Of a DNA stretch of 64,000 bases, positions 17,508-26,118 are shown piece after piece. The translations under genes and the position numbers were made by a program. The notes below the pieces were generated by a model, which had not been told where the DNA came from, ran no database searches, and saw only the letters and a program-made list of their open reading frames with translations. Origin of the DNA: an uncultured Mycoplasmatota bacterium (GTDB lineage: Bacteria; Bacillota_I; Bacilli_A; RF39; UBA660); NCBI GenBank assembly GCA_900547775.1, contig URHW01000001.1:62001-126000 (forward strand), read 5' to 3'. Position 1 is the stretch's first letter. Each line of letters begins with the position of its first letter.

Positions 17508-18581
17508 TCAGGCAGTTTTATCTGGAGCCCCTGATGTTATTACGTAGTTCTCATTTTCAATAATCAATGTTGTTTTTTCTATTAGGTACCTAGCATCAGG
17601 AGCTGGAGCAACCCATTGATTTAAAGTATCACTATTGACGTAAACCCAATTATTATTAATTACAAATTTATTATCTGGATTATACTCACTATTGATCCAC
17701 TCTTCCCAAGTCATTCCAATTAGGGCTGTATATGCAGATCCATCAATATTAAAATTTATTGTATTTTTTGTTTCAAATGATACAGTACACTTCGTATTAC
17801 CACTTGTTAGGTTAGATACGCTTAGAGACCATTTAGAACCAGTCCAATTTACGGCTGCACCGATGTCTACTGTTTTATTATCTTGAGTGCATGATACAGA
17901 GGCTGAGTAATTTTTAGTTTCTGGGAAAGTACTACTTGCTGTACCATCGATTGTTGTTGCTATGAATAAATCGTCTTTTGGTTTTGTTTTTACAGTGCCA
18001 ACTACTGATATTTTTACTTGATAGTTTTTGCTTTCTACATCTTCACTTGTCCAACTGTCTTGTAAGTCACCATTAACCCACATTCTATAGTTGAATGTTC
18101 TAGACTCATTTTTATATATTCCATCACCTTTTTTAAGGATGTAGTTATTTATTATGTTATAGCCTGAAAGGCTTTGAGGTGTTGCGATTGTTTCTAGGTT
18201 GTTTATTGGTGATGATGTTAGGTCACTGTCACCTAGAAGAGATACTTTTACATACTTTGAATCTAAGATATTTGATGTGTTTATCACTGATGCAATTACA
18301 TAGTATTCAATGTAGTTATCACATTTATTTTTTATAGTAAATGTGTATGGTGTTTGTTCTAAGGCTTCGCCTTCTGATATTGGGTAAGTATTAAGTAAAT
18401 TAATTTCATTTTGTCCATTAAATTCTAGATTCATACATGATGCTGCTAGAGTATTAGCATCTGTTTGACTAGCATAGTTTGTAAATATAGCGTAACTTAC
18501 ACCAGAAAGAAGTACTATTACTAGTAGCATTATACATAAAATTAACATTCTTTTTTTATATTTTTGCATACTTGATTGCAT
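17508..18581 (-). CDS. SipW-dependent (TasA/camelysin-type) secreted protein
   Basis: 357 residues from the ATG at 18581, chosen because AGAGGTG lies 8 bases upstream; longer versions have no ribosome site. After KYKKRM, a hydrophobic segment ends SGVSYAIFTNYASQTDANTLA, the hallmark of SipW-dependent signal peptides. The rest is beta-rich with few Cys, and the C-terminal half (NTINFNIDGSAYTAL...) reads as a separate Ig-like/beta domain. Family members form matrix fibres or surface layers. No SipW peptidase is visible in the window. Monocistronic. Confidence 0.8.
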   Translation of the reverse strand: MQSSMQKYKKRMLILCIMLLVIVLLSGVSYAIFTNYASQTDANTLAASCMNLEFNGQNEINLLNTYPISEGEALEQTPYTFTIKNKCDNYIEYYVIASVINTSNILDSKYVKVSLLGDSDLTSSPINNLETIATPQSLSGYNIINNYILKKGDGIYKNESRTFNYRMWVNGDLQDSWTSEDVESKNYQVKISVVGTVKTKPKDDLFIATTIDGTASSTFPETKNYSASVSCTQDNKTVDIGAAVNWTGSKWSLSVSNLTSGNTKCTVSFETKNTINFNIDGSAYTALIGMTWEEWINSEYNPDNKFVINNNWVYVNSDTLNQWVAPAPDARYLIEKTTLIIENENYVITSGAPDKTA

Positions 18582-18636
18582 ACTATATGCACCTCTATTT
18601 TCTATTAATATTCTATAATATGTATTAGTTTTAGTC

Positions 18637-18664
18637 AAGAAAAAAAGAGTAATTTGCTTACTCC
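18637..18664 (-). terminator. Terminator after the RNase J-family gene
   Basis: Minus-strand stem GAGTAA/TTACTC (18647-18652, 18658-18663), 5-base loop, then at least seven Ts. Confidence 0.85.
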
Positions 18665-20302
18665 TTAAACTTCTTGAATTACAGCGATAATCATTGGTTT
18701 ACATTCTGTTTCAACATAGAAGTATTTGCTTAGTTTTTCTCTTATTTCTGTCTTAATGTTATTGTAGTCTACATAACCATTGTTGATGTTTGCTGTTATA
18801 ACTTCTAAAGATATTCTTTTGATTTCGTCAATCATTTCTTTAGAGTCTTTAACATATATAAAACCTCTGGTTGTTACTTCTGGACCTACGAGAATAGTTT
18901 TATCTTTTTTAGATAATGTTGCACTTACTAGAACAATACCATTTTCAGATAGCATTTCTCTATCTTTGATTACTAGGTCACCTACATCGTCTGAACTTGT
19001 TCCATCAATTAGAACGTCATCAATAAATATGTGTTCAAAGTTATCTTCTAGTTTTTTATTATTGATAACAACAATGTCTCCATTTTGTTTTAGTAAGATA
19101 TTTTCTTTTTTATAGCCTAAGTCACTTGCTAGATTTGCGGCACCTACCATATAACGATACTCGCCTTTTACTGGCATAAAGTATTTTGGTTTAAGTAAAT
19201 TAATCATAAGCATTAAGTCTTCTGAGGAAGCGTGTAGTGATATTCCTTTATCCTTAGGAATGCTTATAGTATCAATTCCTTTATATGCTAGTTCATTTTC
19301 AATTTTAACGATTATTTTTTCATTTTCGTCATATTTTGGTTCTGCAAAACAGAAAGTATCTGTTTCTTTTAGATGAATAAATTTATCATTACCATTAACT
19401 ATTTTTTCAATTGAACTATATGGATGAGCACGATCATCACTTACTAAAAGAATAGCGTTGTAGTCATCTAGATTTGATAAGTCGCCAATTAGTTTTTCAT
19501 CTATATTCATGTATTTTTCTTTGATAGCCATGTTTATAATATTTTGAAGTTTTTTACCCATTATAATGATTTTGCGATGAGAGTTCTTTGCTGCAGTAAA
19601 TATTCCTTCAATTGTGTATAAGTGAATTGGTAGTACACTGAAGATTACTCTTCCTTGGGCTTTATTTATAATATTTTTGAAAAATGAACTCATGTGGTGA
19701 TTTGGACTTGTGTGACCCTTATTTTCAGAAAATGATGATTCACATAGAAGTGCAAGAACTCCTTGTTTACCTACATAAGCTATTTTTCCTAAATCCATAT
19801 AGTAAGAACCCATCATTGATGGATCAATGATAAAGTCGCCAGTATAAACTACTGCACCATCTTTAGTGTTTAATACGTACATAACAGAATCTGGTACTGA
19901 GTGATTTACATTAATAGCAAATACACTTGTTTCTTTATCTATTACTATTTTTTTGTGAGCAGTAATAAGGTTTAGATTTTTCTCATTAATACCATCAAGT
20001 TTCATTTGATTTATAGCGTATTTTGTAGCATATATTTTTATGTCTTTAATATCTTTAATTAAATCTCTTACTCCACCATAACTTTCTGGATGAGCGTGTG
20101 TTATAAAGACACCTACTATACGATTTTTATTTTTTTCTAAATAATCATAGTCTGGAATAATGTAATCGATTCCATACATAGTATCATTTGCATATTTTAA
20201 TCCGGCATCAAAGACAAATATTTTGTCATCTACTTCAACGATATAGGTGTTTTTACCGTTTTCATTAAGTCCACCCATACCAAAAATTTTTATTTTACTC
20301 AT
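18665..20302 (-). CDS. RNase J-family protein with degenerate metal site (J2-like)
   Basis: 545 residues, the normal RNase J length, with metallo-beta-lactamase, beta-CASP and C-terminal domains in order. The metal motif HxHxDH is changed to HAHPES (residues 69-74), and the late PxHGE motif reads PVKGEYR with Lys at 379 for the metal-binding His; NHSVPDS, YTGDF and SLHASSED are retained. Such losses match RNase J2, which is weakly active or inactive and works with RNase J1 in RNA decay. J1 is not in this window. RBS GAAAGAGTG, monocistronic with strong terminator. Confidence 0.85.
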   Translation of the reverse strand: MSKIKIFGMGGLNENGKNTYIVEVDDKIFVFDAGLKYANDTMYGIDYIIPDYDYLEKNKNRIVGVFITHAHPESYGGVRDLIKDIKDIKIYATKYAINQMKLDGINEKNLNLITAHKKIVIDKETSVFAINVNHSVPDSVMYVLNTKDGAVVYTGDFIIDPSMMGSYYMDLGKIAYVGKQGVLALLCESSFSENKGHTSPNHHMSSFFKNIINKAQGRVIFSVLPIHLYTIEGIFTAAKNSHRKIIIMGKKLQNIINMAIKEKYMNIDEKLIGDLSNLDDYNAILLVSDDRAHPYSSIEKIVNGNDKFIHLKETDTFCFAEPKYDENEKIIVKIENELAYKGIDTISIPKDKGISLHASSEDLMLMINLLKPKYFMPVKGEYRYMVGAANLASDLGYKKENILLKQNGDIVVINNKKLEDNFEHIFIDDVLIDGTSSDDVGDLVIKDREMLSENGIVLVSATLSKKDKTILVGPEVTTRGFIYVKDSKEMIDEIKRISLEVITANINNGYVDYNNIKTEIREKLSKYFYVETECKPMIIAVIQEV

Positions 20303-20380
20303 AATAAATGTTCACTCTTTCTATAAAAAATTACAAGTTTTCTAATTGCTTATTTATTATAGCAGAGTTTTGGGATTTTA

Positions 20381-21151
20381 TCAAATTTTTTCACTGATTA
20401 GGGTACTTAAATAGATTATTTTTAGATCTTGTCTTTCGATTTCCGATATGATTAGTTTAAGATTTACTAATTTCATAGTTTTAGGAATATAGATAATACT
20501 GCCACTAGATATTTTATTTATTATTTCGTTTACTAGTAGGTCTTCATTAGTTAATAAGACAATGTAATGTTCTTTTTTTAAACAGTAATCATAATCATTG
20601 TGCATTGTTGTACATATATGTGAATTAATTTTATGTTTTTTTAAAATTGTTTCTAGGGCATCATAGTTTTCTTTGTCTTTATAACTATTTAAGTATTCTC
20701 TTTCTTTTGTAAAATCGGTATCTAAAGAAGATAGTATGTCGTATTTTATATTATAATTTTCTAAGTACTCTTCTTTTTCTTTATCTTGTTCTAAGATAAG
20801 AGAAACACTTCTTTTTTTAGAGTTACCTTTAATGATTATTTTATCTTTATTGTCTTCTAAGGATATTTCTGGGGTGATATCATTAAATTTTAAAAAATGT
20901 TCATTAAAGGCATTAAAGTCTTCCATTTTAACTAGAGATTTTTTATAATCGATTTCTTTACCATTAAGTCCTGGTATAATTGTATTGTTTTCAATGACTG
21001 AATTAACTGGAACTGTCTCATACTTTGATGCATTTAGTTTTATTTCTTTCATCAATGGTTTTTGTTCATCAATGAAGATGAGCACTTTATCAGTTATATA
21101 AAATGATAATGCTGATAATGTTAATAATAAGATATACTTTGTTTTTTTCAT
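20381..21151 (-). CDS. Membrane-anchored degenerate polysaccharide-deacetylase-like protein
   Basis: 256 residues with one N-terminal helix. The order of elements recalls NodB-type deacetylases: KKRSVSLILEQ where KVALTFDD is expected, YLENYNIKYDIL (equivalent to the nikaTFF strand), and the C-terminal INKISSGSIIYIPKTM...LKIIYLSTLI matching the usual GSIILLH...L.tl strand. The catalytic Asp-Asp and His residues are absent. A non-catalytic wall-associated role is inferred. RBS GGTGAC. Confidence 0.5.
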   Translation of the reverse strand: MKKTKYILLLTLSALSFYITDKVLIFIDEQKPLMKEIKLNASKYETVPVNSVIENNTIIPGLNGKEIDYKKSLVKMEDFNAFNEHFLKFNDITPEISLEDNKDKIIIKGNSKKRSVSLILEQDKEKEEYLENYNIKYDILSSLDTDFTKEREYLNSYKDKENYDALETILKKHKINSHICTTMHNDYDYCLKKEHYIVLLTNEDLLVNEIINKISSGSIIYIPKTMKLVNLKLIISEIERQDLKIIYLSTLISEKI

Positions 21152-21173
21152 ATGTCACCAATAAAGTATATGA

Positions 21174-21524
21174 TTATTCTGATTCAATATTAATTTCTTT
21201 TTCTTTGTTTGTTACTAAAAAATTTAATCTATCAACGATTACTTCAGTGATGTATTTCTTTTCTTTTTTGTCATCTTCGTATGACTCAGTTCTTAATTGT
21301 CCACGAACAGCGATTAAGTCTCCCTTATGGCAATATTCGCATGTTCTTTCCGCTATACCATCCCATAGTTTACATCTAATAAAGTCAGCTTCATATATTC
21401 CATCTGGGTTTTTAAAGTTTCTTTGAACTGCTAAACGAATTGTGAGAACTTTTTTACCAGTTTCGGTTTTAACTAGTTCTGGTTCGTTAACTAAGCGGCC
21501 AATTAGTAGTACTAAATTATGCAT
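21174..21524 (-). CDS. ssb: Single-stranded DNA-binding protein, short form
   Basis: 116 residues: OB-fold with MHNLVLLIGRLVNEPEL, TIRLAVQRNF, DFIRCKLWDGIAERTCEYCHKGDLIAVRGQLR. It lacks the long Gly/Pro tail and ends in a short acidic segment (KEINIESE), as in the YwpH/SsbB-type paralogs tied to competence rather than replication. Two extra Cys (CEYC) are unusual. RBS GGAGG. Confidence 0.88.
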   Translation of the reverse strand: MHNLVLLIGRLVNEPELVKTETGKKVLTIRLAVQRNFKNPDGIYEADFIRCKLWDGIAERTCEYCHKGDLIAVRGQLRTESYEDDKKEKKYITEVIVDRLNFLVTNKEKEINIESE

Positions 21525-21625
21525 AATTTCCTCCTTTCAGATGTGTTATAACATATCTTTTTAGAGGTATGCAAAGCGATAATTTTTAAAAATAGTTAAC
21601 AGATTTTAAAGGATTGTTCTGACAA

Positions 21626-21666
21626 AATAAAAAATCTGTGTAAATTTAAATACAGATTTTTTATTT
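21626..21666 (-). terminator. Terminator after sufB (both directions plausible)
   Basis: 10-bp stem AAAAATCTGT/ACAGATTTTT (21630-21639, 21652-21661) with T runs on either strand. Confidence 0.85.
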
Positions 21667-21677
21667 TATATATCTTT

Positions 21678-22964
21678 TTATATGGTTTTTAATAATCTAT
21701 TAAGTTCGATAGCATATTCTACTGGTAATTCTTTTTTAAAGTCAGATACAAAGCCCATAATAATAAGTTCTTTTGCTTCGTTTTCAGATAGCCCTTTGCT
21801 CATTAGATAGAAGAGTTTTTCAGCACTTACTTTTGATACAGTTGCTTCATGCTCAATTGTGCTTGTATCATTTAATACGATATTTTTAGGGAATGTATCA
21901 CTTTTACTTTGGTCGTCTAAGATAATTGTATCACATTTAACAAAACTTTCTGAGTTAGTAGCATTAGCACTTATTTTAACTAATCCACGATAGTTACTTT
22001 CTCCACCATTAGATGCAATGCTTTTAGAGATGATTGTACTTTTAGTATTTTTGCCTAAGTGAATCATTTTTGCTCCAGCGTCTAATTTTTGATTTTCTTT
22101 TGCATAAGCGATGCTTATTGATGAAGCACTTGCATAATCGCCTTTTAGAATACATGATGGATATTTCATGGTTACTTTGCTACCAATATTTCCATCTATC
22201 CACTGCATGAAACCGCCTTCATCTACAATACATCTTTTAGTAACTAGGTTATAGACATCAGTACTCCAGTTTTGGATTGTGCTATATTTACATTTAGCAT
22301 TCTTTTTTACATAAATTTCAACTACACCAGCGTGAAGAGAATTTTCGGAGTATGATGCAGCAGTACATCCTTCAATGTATGAAAGTTCAGCTCCTTCATC
22401 AACGATAATGATTGTTCTTTCAAACTGACCCATTGTTATAGTATCTATTCTAAAATAACTTTGAAGAGGTCTATCTAGTTTAACACCTTTAGGAATGTAT
22501 ATAAATGATCCACCACTCCAAATTGCTCCGTTAAGGGCAGTATATTTATTTTCATCATATTTTACTAGGTTATTAAAATATTCTTTAAATAGTTCTGGAT
22601 ATTCTTTTAAGGCTTCATCTGTACTTAAAAAGATTACACCGTTTTCTTCTTTCATGTTGTGATAGATAACTTCACTTTCAATCTGGTTTGATACCCCACA
22701 TAGGTATTTATTTTCAGCATCAATTACTCCTAGAGTTTTAAATGTTTGCTTTACTTTTTCTTCGACGTTGTCCCAGTTGTTAGTTAAATCGCCTATTTTT
22801 TTATAATAATTTATTTTGTTTAAATCTAATTCTATTTTTGGGCCAAATGTTGGGTTATCTAATTCTTTAAATTTATCAAATGATTTTAATCTAAAGTTTA
22901 GCATCCATTTTGGTTCATTTTTTAATTTAGATACTTTTTTAATATATTCTTTTGTTAATTCCAT
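21678..22964 (-). CDS. sufB: SufB, Fe-S cluster scaffold
   Basis: 428 residues, somewhat shorter than typical (about 465-495). Signatures: AIWSGGSFIYIPKGVKLDRPLQSYF, YIEGCTA, KYSTIQNWS, and CDTIILDDQSKSDTFP containing the conserved Cys. It builds Fe-S clusters with SufC/SufD and the SufS-SufU sulfur donors, none of which flank it here. Shine-Dalgarno weak (TGGCGAT). Confidence 0.93.
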   Translation of the reverse strand: MELTKEYIKKVSKLKNEPKWMLNFRLKSFDKFKELDNPTFGPKIELDLNKINYYKKIGDLTNNWDNVEEKVKQTFKTLGVIDAENKYLCGVSNQIESEVIYHNMKEENGVIFLSTDEALKEYPELFKEYFNNLVKYDENKYTALNGAIWSGGSFIYIPKGVKLDRPLQSYFRIDTITMGQFERTIIIVDEGAELSYIEGCTAASYSENSLHAGVVEIYVKKNAKCKYSTIQNWSTDVYNLVTKRCIVDEGGFMQWIDGNIGSKVTMKYPSCILKGDYASASSISIAYAKENQKLDAGAKMIHLGKNTKSTIISKSIASNGGESNYRGLVKISANATNSESFVKCDTIILDDQSKSDTFPKNIVLNDTSTIEHEATVSKVSAEKLFYLMSKGLSENEAKELIIMGFVSDFKKELPVEYAIELNRLLKTI

Positions 22965-23030
22965 ATAAATCGCCAGTCATATTATATCAAATTCTGAAAA
23001 TCTTTGCAGTATATTTTTAGGTCAAGTAAA

Positions 23031-23057
23031 GAAAAAAAAGAAACCTATTTGGCTTCT
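23031..23057 (-). terminator. Terminator overlapping the spoVS stop
   Basis: Minus-strand stem AGAAGCC/GGTTTCT around AAATA, followed by eight Ts. Confidence 0.75.
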
Positions 23058-23305
23058 ATGATAAGTTTGATAGCAGTTTTTTCAGCTCCGTCAATTGTGA
23101 TGTCAGAAAATGCAGGAATGATGACAAGATTTTTACCGCTTGGCGCGACAAAACCTCTTGCAATAGCCACTGCTTTAATTGCTTGGTTTAGGCTTCCCGC
23201 GCCGATTGTTTGAATTTCTGCTACTCCTTGTTCTCTAAATACATTGGCAATAGCTCCTGCTACTTTGCTAGGATTACTTTTGCTTGATACTTTTAAAATT
23301 TCCAT
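23045..23305 (-). CDS. spoVS: SpoVS, Alba-like stage V sporulation protein
   Basis: 86 residues, the normal SpoVS size, from the ATG at 23305 preceded by TTGGAGGC; a TTG 12 bases upstream falls within the ribosome site. MEILKVSSKSNPSKVAGAI, IGAGSLNQAIKAVAIARGF and VAPSGKNL are near-identical to the family. SpoVS is an Alba-fold nucleic-acid-binding protein best known from spore formers but also present in some non-sporulators. Role here uncertain. Confidence 0.95.
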   Translation of the reverse strand: MEILKVSSKSNPSKVAGAIANVFREQGVAEIQTIGAGSLNQAIKAVAIARGFVAPSGKNLVIIPAFSDITIDGAEKTAIKLIIEAK

Positions 23306-23337
23306 TTGTGCCTCCAATAAAATTTATGAGGCAAATA

Positions 23338-23919
23338 TTATTTTATGATACCATATTTATATTCTTCAGCGGTTGCTAGGTATTCTGGTACTTGTTCTAA
23401 GGTGATTATTTTATCAACAAAGTTGTCTATAGATTCTGGGTCAAGGTCTGATACTAAGCAAAAAACGTTGTTTTTATATTTTGTTTGTCCGGTAAATAGT
23501 TCTGACCAGTGGCAATTTACGCACACAATTATGGGAATTAGTTCTAGTTTTCCATTGACATTTTTTACTGTAAATGCATTTACTCCATCACTTGGTAAGA
23601 AGTTGCCGACAATTGGTAGTAAGTATGTTTTTGGTGATACTCTAACCTTTGTGCCAAAGTTATCTACAACGTATTCACTTCCCTTTTCTATTTTAATTTT
23701 TTTTCCTAGGAGTTCTTTTGGTGATACTGACATGTCTTCATATTCTTCTTGTAAGTTTTCTGGTAGGTCAGTTAGTTTATAGAATAGTGTGTTATGATCT
23801 AAGCTACGCATTCTAAGAAGAAGTGGCATTACTTCTTTAAATACGCCATTATTATTCATATATATTTTTATTCCAGGAATGTTACCTGTGTATCTTTTAC
23901 TAATATATTTATCTTCCAT
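23338..23919 (-). CDS. Conserved-looking soluble protein of unknown function
   Basis: 193 residues, no membrane segment. Motifs seen: LLLRMRSLDHNTLFYKL, KGSEYVVDNFGTKVRV, and VCVNCHWSELFTGQ with a CxxC-like pair. Overlaps the preceding methyltransferase gene by 11 bases, RBS AAGGTGGG, so probably cotranscribed. Not recognised. Confidence 0.55.
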   Translation of the reverse strand: MEDKYISKRYTGNIPGIKIYMNNNGVFKEVMPLLLRMRSLDHNTLFYKLTDLPENLQEEYEDMSVSPKELLGKKIKIEKGSEYVVDNFGTKVRVSPKTYLLPIVGNFLPSDGVNAFTVKNVNGKLELIPIIVCVNCHWSELFTGQTKYKNNVFCLVSDLDPESIDNFVDKIITLEQVPEYLATAEEYKYGIIK

Positions 23920-24760
23920 TTTTTTCCCACCTTACTGTTATTCCACAAGGAAGTTTTAAGCCGTTATTTGCTTCGATTCCGAGTTCTGTGCTTATAAAAT
24001 TTCCTTTTTTGTTTATTGTTAGTTTTAAGATATTTTCAATTACGGTCATTGATAAACCGGTTGTGTATGTATTTACTATAAATAGCAAAGCATCATCTGA
24101 TAATAGAGTGCTAGCATCTTTGATTAGATTGTATAGGTCTTTTTCAACTTGCCATACTTCATTTTTAGCACCACGACCAAAGGATGGTGGATCCATGATG
24201 ATGATATCGTATTTGTTTCCTCTACGCATTTCTCTTTTGACAAGTTTTTTAACATCGTCAACGTAGAATTTGATATTTTCATTTTGTAGATTATTTGATA
24301 TTACGTTTTCTTTAGCCCAGTCAATCATACCTTTTGAAGCATCTACATGGACTACTTCAGCGTGTTCTTTTAAGGCAGCGATACTAGCAGCACCAGTATA
24401 TGCAAATAAGTTAAGAACTTTTACTTTACGACCAGCATTTTTGATAGTTTCTCTTATAATATTCCAGTTATAGGCTTGTTCTGGGAATAAGCCTGTATGT
24501 TTAAATCCCATTAGTTTTAAGTTAAAAATCATATCTTCATATCTTATTTGCCAGCTTTCTTTCATGTTTGATAGGACGTTCCATGAGCCTCCACCAGTGT
24601 TACTTCTCGTATATTCGGCATCTACTTTGATATTTTCATTTCCCGGCCAAATTATTTCTGGATCTGGTCTTTTAAGGTAATATTTACCCCATTTCTCATA
24701 TTTATAACCGTTACTCATACTGATTATTTCATAGTCTTTAAAGTTATTTACTGTTTCCAT
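23909..24760 (-). CDS. Class I SAM-dependent rRNA methyltransferase, RlmI/RlmK-like
   Basis: 283 residues. The SAM motif VLNLFAYTGAASIAAL (about 137-152), the acidic strand VVHVDAS and the catalytic IIMDPPSFGRGAK match the RlmI/RlmK family that modifies 23S rRNA. The N-terminal PUA domain of RlmI is lacking. ATG is 2 bases after the previous stop and has no clear Shine-Dalgarno, so translation is probably coupled. Confidence 0.85.
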   Translation of the reverse strand: METVNNFKDYEIISMSNGYKYEKWGKYYLKRPDPEIIWPGNENIKVDAEYTRSNTGGGSWNVLSNMKESWQIRYEDMIFNLKLMGFKHTGLFPEQAYNWNIIRETIKNAGRKVKVLNLFAYTGAASIAALKEHAEVVHVDASKGMIDWAKENVISNNLQNENIKFYVDDVKKLVKREMRRGNKYDIIIMDPPSFGRGAKNEVWQVEKDLYNLIKDASTLLSDDALLFIVNTYTTGLSMTVIENILKLTINKKGNFISTELGIEANNGLKLPCGITVRWEKNGR

Positions 24761-24761
24761 A

Positions 24762-25346
24762 TTATTTATTTAAGTATAAATACTTATCCTTTCTAAATAG
24801 TCTTCTTACTTGTCTATAGACCATTCTTATAAATGCGTATGTGTAGGTTATGGTGTATAGGTCTTTTAGAGACTCTTCTTCAATTGTAAAGTAGTTGTGC
24901 GAAGAAACAACCCTATTTTTGAGACTTAGTAGTTTAAGAAGTTTTAAGTCTTTTTTGGTTTTGAGATTATATTTTTTAGTTATTTCGCTGCAGTTAAATA
25001 GTTTGCATGCAATATTTTTTGATGGGCATCCGTTTAATGTTACGTATTCACAGTATCTACAGCAGCCACATTTTTGCTTGCTTTTGTTTTGTCTTTGAAC
25101 GATACACTTACCGTCAATAAACCCACAGGCGTCATTTGGAAAGTCATTATCTAGATATTCACAGCATTTATCAAATACATATTTAATGCGTTCACGCCTA
25201 TTTTTGATGTTTAAACCAGTTACTAGGTCATTACTTTCTTTAGAACTACTAATAATTTTAAATTTTGTATTTTTGTAAAGAGGGCTTTTATATAAAAATA
25301 AATGTTTGTTTAACTGTTTTTCTGTTACTACTTTTTCTTTCATAGA
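24762..25346 (-). CDS. Cysteine-rich protein, putative metal or Fe-S binding
   Basis: 194 residues from ATG 25346, preceded by AAAGAGG; the longer frame to 25391 lacks a ribosome site. A dense Cys block KCCEYL...DACGFIDGKCIV...KCGCCRYCEYVTLNGCPSKNIACKLFNC lies at about 75-135, at least twelve Cys. Such a block would bind several metal ions or an Fe-S cluster. N- and C-terminal regions are helical and basic. Not a family I can name. First gene of a unit with the rRNA methyltransferase. Confidence 0.6.
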   Translation of the reverse strand, partial: SMKEKVVTEKQLNKHLFLYKSPLYKNTKFKIISSSKESNDLVTGLNIKNRRERIKYVFDKCCEYLDNDFPNDACGFIDGKCIVQRQNKSKQKCGCCRYCEYVTLNGCPSKNIACKLFNCSEITKKYNLKTKKDLKLLKLLSLKNRVVSSHNYFTIEEESLKDLYTITYTYAFIRMVYRQVRRLFRKDKYLYLNK

Positions 25347-25423
25347 AGCCTCTTTCAAGGTTATTGTAGCACAAAGTGATTGATTTACCAAATATTTGAC
25401 TATTTTTTGGGTGTAAAGTAAAA

Positions 25424-25449
25424 GAAAAACATCACTTATTGTGATGCTT
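25424..25449 (-). terminator. Terminator after the DUF308-like gene
   Basis: Minus-strand stem GCATCAC/GTGATGT with loop AATAA, followed by TTTTC. Confidence 0.75.
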
Positions 25450-26017
25450 AGTGAATGTCTTTAATCTTTAAGTCTTTACCGGTTACAAGGATTCTTATGC
25501 CATTTTCTGATAGTGATAGTAAACCATTACATACAAAGAAGAATGCTAGCATTAGGGTTTCAACTGTTGCATTAAAGTATAGATTGATACTTGTTAAAAG
25601 ACCTAAAAGTAAGAATAAAGAAAATGATACTAAATTAACATAGAACATACCATTTTTACGATCATGATAGTAGTCTAGTTTGATTAGTTTAATTACTGAC
25701 ATAATACCTACCCATGATACTAGTGTAAGACTTAGGACCATTGGAGATGAGTATGAATGAAATTTAAAGCCACTTATTGATGCTAGGGTGCAAGCTATTG
25801 CTGTATATAGATTTTCTCTATCTGTGCCATTTCTTGTTAGGATATATTCAATTAGTTTTACACCAGCATAGATTGCAAACAGTAAGTATAATAAGTTATT
25901 TGGTTCTTCAATATTGAACCATGGGAATATAAATAGTAATACACCAAGTAGTAAGATAACTCCTGATGAAATTAAATTTATTTTATTTTTAAATCTTCTT
26001 TCTTTTGATTTGAACAT
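25448..26017 (-). CDS. DUF308/HdeD-like membrane protein
   Basis: 189 residues, six predicted membrane helices in three hairpins (LISSGVILLLGVLLFIFPWF, LLYLLFAIYAGVKLIEYIL, and so on). This arrangement with a short basic N-terminus and the FPWFN/GLL motifs fits the DUF308 (HdeD) family. Function unknown. RBS AGAGGT. Divergent from the slipin gene. Confidence 0.65.
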   Translation of the reverse strand: MFKSKERRFKNKINLISSGVILLLGVLLFIFPWFNIEEPNNLLYLLFAIYAGVKLIEYILTRNGTDRENLYTAIACTLASISGFKFHSYSSPMVLSLTLVSWVGIMSVIKLIKLDYYHDRKNGMFYVNLVSFSLFLLLGLLTSINLYFNATVETLMLAFFFVCNGLLSLSENGIRILVTGKDLKIKDIH

Positions 26018-26069
26018 TTCTTTTACCTCTTTTCTATCTTAAGTAAATTATAATTTAATTTAGGTTTTT

Positions 26070-26098
26070 TTGCAATCTTTTCATTATTATAATATAAT
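26070..26098 (+). promoter_or_regulatory. Promoter of the slipin gene
   Basis: TTGCAA (26070-26075) and TATAAT (26093-26098), spacer 17 bases, about 20 bases before the ATG. Confidence 0.75.
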
Positions 26099-26118
26099 TA
26101 ATTTAGAAGGGAGAATTT

